Part shown: piece by piece, positions 1 to 5,989 of the stretch
Numbering within the stretch: position 1 is the first letter of the stretch
How the letters are laid out: every line of letters begins with the position of its first letter
Source: Candidatus Berkelbacteria bacterium
GTDB lineage: Bacteria > Patescibacteriota > UBA1384 > JAHJRZ01
Direction: 5' to 3'
Length of the DNA stretch: 5,989 nt
Assembly: GCA_026397195.1 (NCBI GenBank)
Contig: JAPLVI010000144.1
Coordinates: forward strand, 1-5,989
Notes under the pieces: generated by a model
What the model saw: only the letters and a program-made list of their open reading frames with translations
Databases searched by the model: none
What the model was told of the DNA's origin: nothing
Program-made: the position numbers and the translations under genes

Positions 1-1
1 T

Positions 2-2329
2 ATAGTTTCACTGAAAAAGGAAACCAATAATACTCGCATAGCTGAGACGAATACAGGGGAAGAAGGGCGTTATAATTTTGATAATATAAATATTGAAAAA
101 ACCGCCAGCTATCTTATCAAGGCGGAATATCCTGGTTATGCCCCTCAAGAATTTAAAATGAGCGGCCAACTGATAATTGATGATGCAATGTACCATAGAA
201 ACATTAATTTTGTTTTGCTAAAAGAAGACAGAGGGGGGATTAGAGGTTACGTAATAAAAGGAGGCGATTCAGGAATCAAATATGCGACCATTAGTGTTTT
301 GTCAGGCGATAAATTAGTTGTTACTGCCAGTTCCGATGGGCAGGGAAACTACATTATTCCCGATATTGAGCCCGGAGATTATACTGTTAGTGTTTACGCG
401 CAGGATTATTTTAATGTCGAAGATTTAAGTGGATTAGTTAAAAAAGCCACGGTTAAGGAAAAAAAATTCACCGAAGTAAATTTTGAACTGACCTATAAAA
501 GATATGATGCTACCACTGTTTATCTTGAGCTTCTTGATCATACCGGCAGTCCCATTGACTACGAAAATTTAAAGGAGCCAAGTGGTGCAGAATTTCACGA
601 GGTATATAGGATATATGAGAATGATAAAGGGCTACATGAAAAAGACGGAAAACAATATTTAAGGTTTTCGGACATTCCTTGCGGTAAGGATTTAGAGCTT
701 GAGGTCTTTTTTGACTACAAATATAGCGCCCAGATACTGCGGTATTACAAAAAGACCAAGATGAATTTTAATTGTTCCGGTTCAGATAGCGATAATGAGG
801 AATATATTAGTCTTAAAATGGAAATAGATCCTCGAATGCCGCAGGATGAAAACAAGGGCTATCTTGGCGGCGAATTCGTCCTTGAAAAATGCGATTATAA
901 CCACTTCTATACCAAGTGGGCAAAGATAATTCTGAAAGATTCTCAAAACAGGAACTATAAAGAGGCAATCATCGAAGACGAACGTTATTTTTCCATTCAA
1001 AATATTGACCCTGGCAGGTATACCGTTTATCTTGAGGGGAACAATATTGTTTCGGATCCGCGGACCATTAATATTAAAAAAGGAGAAAATTATTTAACTC
1101 TATCTGTTCGGCCCAAAGATTCTGCCACATTTATCAAATCAATCTCTAAAAACGGATTTGAGATATATTTTGTCGGTCCCATCTCGCAAGATTATATTGA
1201 TTCAATTAACTGGGATGACTATACTCGGGCGCTTGATAATCTGAAGAATAATCGGGTAAAGCCCGGTTTAGTCAAAGATTTCCCGACCAAGATTGTTGTC
1301 ACTGATACTGACAGCCAGGCCAGATGGCTTGGTACGGGCACTTGCGCTTTAGGAATAAATGGGTCATATATTCAAATTAGTTATGATGAACTGCCGGACC
1401 TTGTACGTTCAAAAGATCTGCTTGTTATGAAAATGGCGAATTATGTTTGGTTTAATCTGCCCGCCGCTACTACACCGAACGAGAATCCTGAGCAGGAGTG
1501 GAATAATTTTGTTAAAGAGCTTAACTCAATGGGTAATGTTGAAGATTGTGTTCTTTCTGCCCTTAACCCCAATTCGATTTGCGGCAGATATAGAGTTTCG
1601 GCGGGAGGGAATCTTTTTCAAAATGTTTTCTTGGATTATTTTGTCTACCATACGCAATTTGACGCCCTAAACAGAAATATGAAGGTGTCAGGAAATGAAC
1701 AGTGCTTTCATTTATTAAGTTTTTTCTGGGAATTTTTTGCCAAGTATGTCCAAAAGTCTGCTAGCGAAACAGTAGCCTCTACCAACCCTGGTAGCAGTAG
1801 TTTGTTTGTTTATTCCAACGCCGCTGATTTTTATAATCCGGTTGGCGGAAAATTAGGTATCTATAGTAAAGATCAGCTTTTGGGAGGTTTCTGGAAACAA
1901 TCGGTCTATGACAAACTAAATCCTGTCCAGAAAGCAGGAGTTCAGGCAACAATTGTTTATTCGCGAGTAATTAATTTCTTAAAAATTAACCCGGGAAAAT
2001 ACAGCAACCAGATAGCGGTTAATGTGGTTAAATTCAATCAGTGGATAGACAAGGTTTTAGGCACAAAGGGAGATAGAGGCACTATTGAAGGAATGGTTAG
2101 AGAACAGAGTGGTGGACCCAAAACCCCCAAAGAGAATGTCATCGTCATCATTGGCCAGAAAATGGCAGTCACTGACAAGGATGGTAAATTCAAGATTGAA
2201 AATATAAAAATAGGGGAGCAAAAAGTAAGAGTTATTGACGGGAAAACCTCTAGAAATCTTAATGTTGATTTAGAAACAGTCAATATCCAAAAAGATAAAA
2301 CGATTAAAAGATATTTTATTGTAAATTAA
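2..2329 (+). CDS. Large repeat-rich exoprotein with a degenerate M34-like peptidase domain (5' end outside window)
   Basis: The reading frame is open from base 2. The codons before the first ATG (158) are clearly coding: they encode a beta-sandwich repeat (GRYNFDNI, then AEYPGY) like those in the next gene. The gene therefore starts left of the window and 158 is not its start. Domains by base position: partial repeat 2-225; a classic carboxypeptidase-regulatory-like repeat about 230-480 (GYVIKGG, DGQGNYIIPDIEPGDYTV); two more about 490-835 and 845-1110 (second with NIDPGRYTVYLEG); a peptidase-like domain about 1120-2060; and a C-terminal beta-sandwich about 2075-2326 (TDKDGKFKIENI). The peptidase-like domain aligns through its length with that encoded at 4730-5560. 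However, HEFGH is replaced by NYVWF (1439-1453), and the downstream zinc-ligand glutamate by Asn or Gln (1619-1624). It is therefore probably non-catalytic. Extracytoplasmic location is inferred from the domain type and the anchored paralog downstream. Function is unknown; binding or partnering with the active paralog is speculation. Confidence 0.85.
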   Translation: MVSLKKETNNTRIAETNTGEEGRYNFDNINIEKTASYLIKAEYPGYAPQEFKMSGQLIIDDAMYHRNINFVLLKEDRGGIRGYVIKGGDSGIKYATISVLSGDKLVVTASSDGQGNYIIPDIEPGDYTVSVYAQDYFNVEDLSGLVKKATVKEKKFTEVNFELTYKRYDATTVYLELLDHTGSPIDYENLKEPSGAEFHEVYRIYENDKGLHEKDGKQYLRFSDIPCGKDLELEVFFDYKYSAQILRYYKKTKMNFNCSGSDSDNEEYISLKMEIDPRMPQDENKGYLGGEFVLEKCDYNHFYTKWAKIILKDSQNRNYKEAIIEDERYFSIQNIDPGRYTVYLEGNNIVSDPRTINIKKGENYLTLSVRPKDSATFIKSISKNGFEIYFVGPISQDYIDSINWDDYTRALDNLKNNRVKPGLVKDFPTKIVVTDTDSQARWLGTGTCALGINGSYIQISYDELPDLVRSKDLLVMKMANYVWFNLPAATTPNENPEQEWNNFVKELNSMGNVEDCVLSALNPNSICGRYRVSAGGNLFQNVFLDYFVYHTQFDALNRNMKVSGNEQCFHLLSFFWEFFAKYVQKSASETVASTNPGSSSLFVYSNAADFYNPVGGKLGIYSKDQLLGGFWKQSVYDKLNPVQKAGVQATIVYSRVINFLKINPGKYSNQIAVNVVKFNQWIDKVLGTKGDRGTIEGMVREQSGGPKTPKENVIVIIGQKMAVTDKDGKFKIENIKIGEQKVRVIDGKTSRNLNVDLETVNIQKDKTIKRYFIVN
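2231..2329 (+). repeat. Upstream copy of a duplicated gene-end sequence (partner 5864-5962)
   Basis: These last 33 codons of the first gene, stop included, align without gaps to 5864-5962. By hand count 82 of 99 bases match, including a 23-base exact stretch (2282-2304 with 5915-5937). Most mismatches are at synonymous positions, so the copies diverged while both were coding. Confidence 0.9.
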
Positions 2330-2334
2330 TAAGT

Positions 2335-2382
2335 ATGTTCACCTTCCCCTGGGCCTTTGACCATATTCATATTGGGTACTAA
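2335..2382 (+). CDS. Possible 15-codon leader peptide between the two large genes
   Basis: An ATG six bases after the upstream stop opens a 15-codon frame encoding MFTFPWAFDHIHIGY. It ends in TAA just two bases before the ATG at 2385, so the layout would suit translational coupling to the large gene. The peptide is rich in aromatic residues and His. There is no ribosome-binding site and no recognised homology. A frame this short can occur by chance, so it is listed mainly because it accounts for most of the 55-base gap. Confidence 0.2.
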   Translation: MFTFPWAFDHIHIGY

Positions 2383-2384
2383 TA

Positions 2385-4433
2385 ATGATGAGAAAACAAA
2401 TTTATATTTTAATCGGAATTATTCTTGCCACTATTCTAATTGTCTTTGGCGTTTGGGCTATTAAAACAGGCAAATTAGCAGGCTGGGCTGATATTGTCAG
2501 CCCTACTGCGACACCTTTGCCTAGTGTGGGCGTCTTAGTTGATGTTAAAGACGGTTCTACGCCGGTTGCCGGCGCAACGGTAAACGTTTGTCCGCATCCA
2601 ATCACCGATCCTTCAACTCCGAATTGTCTTATTGGCAGCGCCCTCACTGGAATTACCGACAATAACGGGCAGTACGATCTAAGCGCCACTTCGCCTATTT
2701 GTACTAATGATCCCAGGCCTTATAGTTATCTCTCTTTTTACGTCAGTAAAACGGGCTATAATACCACTTCTTACCAAAGCGTAAGCATTGATACTTATTG
2801 TTCGCAAAAAACAACTTTAAATTTGAATTTAACCAAGGGCACCATTATTGCACCTCCGCCCCCACCTACGCCTCCTGCCACCGATAAAGTCGATTTAACT
2901 ATTACTGTCGGCGATAAATCAAATCATCAAAAAACAATCCCCGGAATCCCAGTAGTAATTGACGGAACAGCTAGAGCGACAACCGATACCTATGGTTACG
3001 CAACTCTCAAAGGAATAGATGCCGGCAATCATAAATTAGAGATTAATCCTTATGGTGATGCAAGCTGTAATTCAAAATATACCCAAATCATTGACCCAGC
3101 TTTTATAGTTAAAAATCAAATTATCAATCCTGCAGGCGGCATTGGCAGACAGGTCGCCCATTACGATTTGGACTTAAGGAACCAAAATGAAACCTTTATC
3201 CTCCAAGGCAAGATCACTGGACCTGACGGCAGTCTGCTTGAAGGCGCCAAAATTGAAGTTGCCTGTGGCATTTGCGGCATAGGTCCTTGGCAGACGACCT
3301 CAACCAGCCAACAACAAGGCTATGGCAATTACCAAATTAAAAATATCTACAATATTAACCGTGCAGGCATTAATGACTCTATCTTTGTCAGAATCACCAA
3401 AGATGGCTATATCTATGACCTCAACAACGATGGTCAAATGGATTCGATTATAATTCCCAAGACTGAAATCGTTTGGAAGTTTGACCACTTTGAAGCCAAT
3501 AAGGATTTTCAATTAAAATCCATAGAAACTTTTAAGGTCTACGCTGCAATATTTGATTCTCAAACAGGAATTAATATAAATGATGTTGAAAATTCAGTAA
3601 TCGTTTATAATGAACAGTACCCTAATATAAAATATCAGGGAGGTATTGGGGATTTCCTTTTTGTGGATAATATCCCTCTTGATAGATCGGCGCGATATCG
3701 AATGATTATATCTGTTCCGGATTATTATCAAAAATCAATATCTTTTTCCGGGAGTGAAGTTAGATGCGATGAGGAAGGCTGTGACTGGGGAGCCAATATT
3801 AAATTACGGCCAAATTATGAAACTTTTTCGTTCGTGTCCGAGATTGTTGACAGTGAAACTGGCCAAAAAATTAAGGACGCTGAAGTTATAATCACCCCTG
3901 AATTAAAACCAAGCGGCGGCTCTTCTGCCAAAAGCCAAAAGATAGCGATCGACACTCAAAAATATGGCGAAGCCAATGTTAAAGTAAACAATATCTATTA
4001 TCCTGGCGCGGCCGCTTGCGCTTCAGATACTTATAACTATAGACTTAGAATCACTTATCCCAATTATCAGACTTATGATAAAACTTTTGAATGCAATGGG
4101 CAGGTAATTAATTATAGCGGTGAGAATCTTTATAAAAAAGACAAAATATCCCTTGAAAAAATTACTTTTAGTGTAATTGGATATCTTGATAATGACTGCG
4201 GTAATTCTTTGTCTAATGGTATATCTGCTGCCCAAATTGAATTTTTTGATATAAATGAAAAGACAAAATACTCCACTTTGAGCGAAGAAAATTATGGACG
4301 CTTTGAGATTAATAATATTCCTCTCAATTTAAATACAAAATACAAACTAATTATTTCTCATCCGGATTATGAAACAAAAGAAATTATTTATTCTTGGACT
4401 GCTGTCAAACAAGAAAAAGACGGCAGTTATTAA
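2385..4433 (+). CDS. N-terminal part of a membrane-anchored beta-sandwich repeat exopeptidase, split from 4394-5836 by a frame change
   Basis: 682 residues. The start is one of two adjacent ATGs (2385, 2388); no good Shine-Dalgarno precedes it, but the signal follows at once. Residues 1-4 (MMRK) are basic and about 6-26 form one hydrophobic segment (ILIGIILATILIVFGVWA), so this is a signal anchor or uncleaved signal with the rest outside the membrane. A Thr/Pro stretch (SPTATPLPS) leads into about six beta-sandwich repeats: roughly residues 48-152, 168-268, 270-380, 381-477, 478-585 and 590-682, several with the 'G.Y.....' strand pattern. A proline-rich linker (APPPPPTPPA, 156-165) separates the first two. 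The third has a Ca-binding-like loop, DLNNDGQMD (345-353). The repeats are carboxypeptidase-regulatory-like by pattern. The stop interrupts the run from the last repeat to the next, and the missing peptidase domain lies in the -1 frame just downstream. The natural product was probably about 1150 residues. Confidence 0.85.
   Translation: MMRKQIYILIGIILATILIVFGVWAIKTGKLAGWADIVSPTATPLPSVGVLVDVKDGSTPVAGATVNVCPHPITDPSTPNCLIGSALTGITDNNGQYDLSATSPICTNDPRPYSYLSFYVSKTGYNTTSYQSVSIDTYCSQKTTLNLNLTKGTIIAPPPPPTPPATDKVDLTITVGDKSNHQKTIPGIPVVIDGTARATTDTYGYATLKGIDAGNHKLEINPYGDASCNSKYTQIIDPAFIVKNQIINPAGGIGRQVAHYDLDLRNQNETFILQGKITGPDGSLLEGAKIEVACGICGIGPWQTTSTSQQQGYGNYQIKNIYNINRAGINDSIFVRITKDGYIYDLNNDGQMDSIIIPKTEIVWKFDHFEANKDFQLKSIETFKVYAAIFDSQTGININDVENSVIVYNEQYPNIKYQGGIGDFLFVDNIPLDRSARYRMIISVPDYYQKSISFSGSEVRCDEEGCDWGANIKLRPNYETFSFVSEIVDSETGQKIKDAEVIITPELKPSGGSSAKSQKIAIDTQKYGEANVKVNNIYYPGAAACASDTYNYRLRITYPNYQTYDKTFECNGQVINYSGENLYKKDKISLEKITFSVIGYLDNDCGNSLSNGISAAQIEFFDINEKTKYSTLSEENYGRFEINNIPLNLNTKYKLIISHPDYETKEIIYSWTAVKQEKDGSY
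2397..2462 (+). other. Signal-anchor transmembrane segment
   Basis: Encodes residues 5-26 of the 2385 gene: an unbroken hydrophobic run after a basic MMRK, followed by KTGK and a Thr/Pro-rich stretch. Possible cleavage after VWA or GWA cannot be excluded, so the mature protein could be either anchored or released. Confidence 0.75.
2850..2879 (+). other. Proline-rich interdomain linker
   Basis: Encodes APPPPPTPPA (residues 156-165) between the first and second beta-sandwich repeats. It is a flexible or extended spacer of the type seen in surface proteins. It also offers several Pro-Pro bonds, which matter because the peptidase domain resembles Pro-Pro endopeptidases. Confidence 0.7.
4373..4433 (+). 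other. Frame-change zone (-1) joining 2385-4433 to 4394-5836
   Basis: Both reading frames are open only here. The downstream frame has a TGA at 4370-4372, and the upstream frame ends with TAA at 4431-4433. One base missing from the sequence restores a single frame. Restoring a T in the TTATTAAAAG context (about 4427-4434) gives KDGSYLKEFKISG, which reads as a natural repeat-to-repeat linker. Restoring an A in the A5 run at 4414-4418 also works but gives the less natural QEKRRQLLKEF. No canonical X XXY YYZ slippery heptamer lies in phase, so programmed frameshifting is not favoured. A real mutation and a sequencing or assembly indel cannot be told apart from one sequence. Confidence 0.7.
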
Positions 4434-5836
4434 AAGAATTCAAAATTTCTGGCAGAACTTTCTTGGGTAGCGGGCTGTGCGATGGTTATACTTTTTCACC
4501 CGAAGAGCCTTTGGAAGTTAAACTGTATAATTCCAAAGGAGATCTCTTAAAAATAACAAAATCGGATCCCGAAGGCAGCTATGAATTTAGCATGCCAAAA
4601 GGTGAATATAAGATTACCGCTTCAAATAATAGTTACTATGGAGAAGAAACGATTAATTTGTTTAATAATGAAATTCTGGATATAAAACTAACGGGGACAA
4701 AAAAGAATTCTGAAATGGTTTCCAGTGAAAATTATCATGGGCTTCACGTAGAATTTATTGGTTACAGAGCGCAAATATACAAACAGGTTGTCGATTGGAA
4801 TATTATATCTACTAAATTAAAGTCAATTATCCGTATTGTTGACCCATACCTTCCTCTTTTTAAGATTGTAGTCATTGATTCTGAATCTGCTAAAAATTAT
4901 GGCGCATACTATGGAGGGATTTGTCCGAATGATCTGGCTTATATCGCAACCACTGGTAATTTAGGAGCTTCCATGAGATATTATCCAGTCCTTAATCAGA
5001 CTGTGCATGAATTTGGTCATCATTATGACTTTCTTGATCTTAGGGGAAAATATGAAAGGAGATTCCTCGAAAGGAGCTACCAATCTGCTTTACAGGTTGG
5101 TGATTGTCCCTTTGAAAAGGTGAGTGATTTTTATATTTTAAATCACGGTTCTTCTGGTGATCATGCCAAAAAAAACGATATGGAATTTTTCGCCTCTTTT
5201 TTTCATGCTTTTTATACCAATCACGATCGGCTTTACGAAATTATAAAAAATGAGACAACAGGCGAATGCCAAAATGTTTTGGCCTATATGTGGGAATTTT
5301 TTTCACAGGAAGTTGGTAGTGTTAAATCCGGAGATATAAACAGATTTCCGCCTAAGGATGGAAGATTAAAATTAGAACCACCAAGAAGTATAAGGAAAGG
5401 TTGGTGGAGGGCGGATATGGCAAATGAGATGTCATTAATGGATAGGGCACAATTATTAGCGGATAGTACTTCTCAAAATCTTCATGAAAACAAGATATTT
5501 AATACATCAACATTATGGTTAGAGAAAATTAATGTTGGTGTTTCTCGTTTTGTATCTCTCGGGAAGGATAAAAGTGATGTTAAAATTGAGGTTTATAGAC
5601 AGATTGACGAAGTTTCGTTCCCTGTTGGTGGTATTTCTGTCCAGGCAGGAGGTTTTTGCGTCTCAGATGACCAAGGACTATGTAGTATTAAAAATGTTGC
5701 CGTAGGCAAACAAAAATTAATAGTTAGGGATAAGAACAACAAAAGACTTATTGTTTTTAATGAAGAGGGCCAACCTTTGACTTCAGTTGATATTCAAAAA
5801 AATAAAGGAGTGATAAAAGTTTTTGTAAGCGAGTAA
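4394..5836 (+). CDS. C-terminal part of the same gene: beta-sandwich repeat, M34-like zinc metallopeptidase domain, C-terminal beta-sandwich
   Basis: The frame can be opened from a TTG at 4394 (480 residues), but that codon lies inside the upstream gene with no ribosome-binding site. This is better read as the 3' part of the 2385 gene. Residues about 14-104 are a beta-sandwich repeat (DPEGSYEFSMPKGEYKITA). Residues about 114-390 are the peptidase: VHEFGHHYDFL places the HExxH zinc ligands at H205 and H209 with catalytic E206, and MEFFASFF at 263-270 supplies the likely third ligand E264. HEFGHxxD plus a downstream EFFA glutamate is the pattern of the anthrax lethal factor / Pro-Pro endopeptidase group, and no metzincin third His is present. 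H257 sits seven residues before E264, where lethal factor has a catalytic Tyr. Residues about 393-480 are a C-terminal beta-sandwich with two Cys flanking its turn (CVSDDQGLC). A zinc endopeptidase acting outside the cell is likely; its substrate is unknown. Without the upstream part it would lack an export signal. Confidence 0.8.
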   Translation: MDCCQTRKRRQLLKEFKISGRTFLGSGLCDGYTFSPEEPLEVKLYNSKGDLLKITKSDPEGSYEFSMPKGEYKITASNNSYYGEETINLFNNEILDIKLTGTKKNSEMVSSENYHGLHVEFIGYRAQIYKQVVDWNIISTKLKSIIRIVDPYLPLFKIVVIDSESAKNYGAYYGGICPNDLAYIATTGNLGASMRYYPVLNQTVHEFGHHYDFLDLRGKYERRFLERSYQSALQVGDCPFEKVSDFYILNHGSSGDHAKKNDMEFFASFFHAFYTNHDRLYEIIKNETTGECQNVLAYMWEFFSQEVGSVKSGDINRFPPKDGRLKLEPPRSIRKGWWRADMANEMSLMDRAQLLADSTSQNLHENKIFNTSTLWLEKINVGVSRFVSLGKDKSDVKIEVYRQIDEVSFPVGGISVQAGGFCVSDDQGLCSIKNVAVGKQKLIVRDKNNKRLIVFNEEGQPLTSVDIQKNKGVIKVFVSE

Positions 5837-5962
5837 GAAAATCATAATGAGTAAAATGGAAGAGTAATTGATGGGACAACCCTAAGGAATCTGCATGTTG
5901 ATTTAGAAACGGTTAATATCCAAAAAGATAAAACGATCAAACGATATTTTACGGTTAACTAA
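5837..5962 (+). pseudogene. Remnant of the C-terminal end of a third paralog
   Basis: Directly after the stop at 5834-5836, the same frame reads ENHNE, a TAA stop (5852-5854), NG, then RVIDG and on to VNIQKDKTIKRYF, ending in VN and TAA (5960-5962). This matches the end of the first gene (2198-2329), where the corresponding stretch is ENIKIGEQKVRVIDG. Only 4 of the last 32 residues differ. Relative to that copy the remnant has lost about two codons, has a stop where the other has Gln, and lacks everything upstream. It is not the end of the 4394-5836 protein, which already has its own complete, more divergent C-terminal domain. The likely origin is deletion or recombination within a tandem array that left only a paralog's tail. 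Expression is not expected, as no start codon or ribosome-binding site serves it. Confidence 0.8.
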
Positions 5963-5972
5963 GTAATCTATT

Positions 5973-5989
5973 ATGAAAAAAAGAGGGAT
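5973..5989 (+). CDS. Possible start of the next gene (truncated by window edge)
   Basis: An ATG eleven bases after the remnant's stop opens a frame reading MKKRG before the window ends. A basic start of this kind fits the head of another exported or anchored protein, like the MMRK start at 2385. As there, no Shine-Dalgarno is visible upstream. Only five full codons are seen, so the call rests on position and the basic start alone. Confidence 0.35.

Noticed and set aside
158..160. ATG at 158 as the start of the first gene
   Set aside because: The same frame is open to the left edge and encodes a recognisable repeat, so the ATG is internal.
8..196. Minus-strand and alternate-frame open frames of 60-95 codons (here and at about 782-1000, 1443-1670, 2038-2283, 2402-2689, 3300-3512, 4023-4235)
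   Set aside because: All lie over strongly coding + strand sequence, have no recognisable domains and look like shadows of it.
2361..2378. Imperfect inverted repeat in the gap (ACCATAT / ATATTGGGT) as a terminator
   Set aside because: The stem is short, bulged and AT-rich, has a two-base loop, and is not followed by a T run.
2357..2386. TTGACC, 18 bases, AATAAT: a sigma-70-like promoter before the second gene
   Set aside because: The -10 match overlaps the start codon at 2385, so transcription would begin inside the gene after both ATGs. No alternative start downstream keeps the membrane anchor.
4394..4396. TTG as a genuine independent start for the peptidase part
   Set aside because: No ribosome-binding site is present. 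The first dozen residues (DCCQTRKRRQ) are not signal-like, and the protein begins in the middle of a run of repeats continuing from the upstream frame. A frame change explains it better.
4405..4433. Programmed -1 ribosomal frameshift site
   Set aside because: The A5 run at 4414-4418 is not in X XXY YYZ phase with the upstream frame, and no other heptamer in the overlap fits. No obvious downstream hairpin was seen.

Overview
The window is AT-rich, fully coding on the + strand, and carries a tandem array of large, multi-domain surface or exported proteins. There are no RNA genes, mobile-element genes or CRISPR repeats. The style is a short N-terminal membrane anchor, Thr/Pro-rich linkers, long strings of small beta-sandwich repeats (carboxypeptidase-regulatory-like), starts with no clear Shine-Dalgarno, and all genuine stops TAA. 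This resembles uncultured, small-genome bacteria such as Patescibacteria/CPR. That assignment is a stylistic inference, because no taxonomic marker is present.

Layout. (1) 2-2329: the 3' part of a gene entering from the left edge. It has at least four beta-sandwich repeats, then a domain homologous to the zinc-peptidase domain of the downstream gene but without its zinc-binding residues, then a C-terminal beta-sandwich. (2) 2330-2384: a short gap that could encode a 15-codon peptide. (3) 2385-5836: a second gene of the same architecture, with a membrane anchor, about seven beta-sandwich repeats, a peptidase domain with an intact HEFGH motif and a downstream EFFA glutamate, and a C-terminal beta-sandwich. 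It is split by a -1 frame change near 4373-4433 into a 5' part (2385-4433) and a 3' part (4394-5836). (4) 5837-5962: a decayed copy of the last ~40 codons of a third family member, very close to the end of gene 1. (5) 5973-5989: probably the first codons of another gene.

Reading together: this is an expanding and decaying family of anchored, repeat-rich exoproteins. Each ends in a peptidase-like domain resembling the anthrax lethal factor C-terminal / Pro-Pro endopeptidase (M34-like) group. One copy keeps the catalytic residues, its neighbour has lost them, and a third survives only as a C-terminal scrap. The main points of interest are the active/inactive peptidase pair, whether the frame change is real, and the scrap as a trace of recombination among paralogs.
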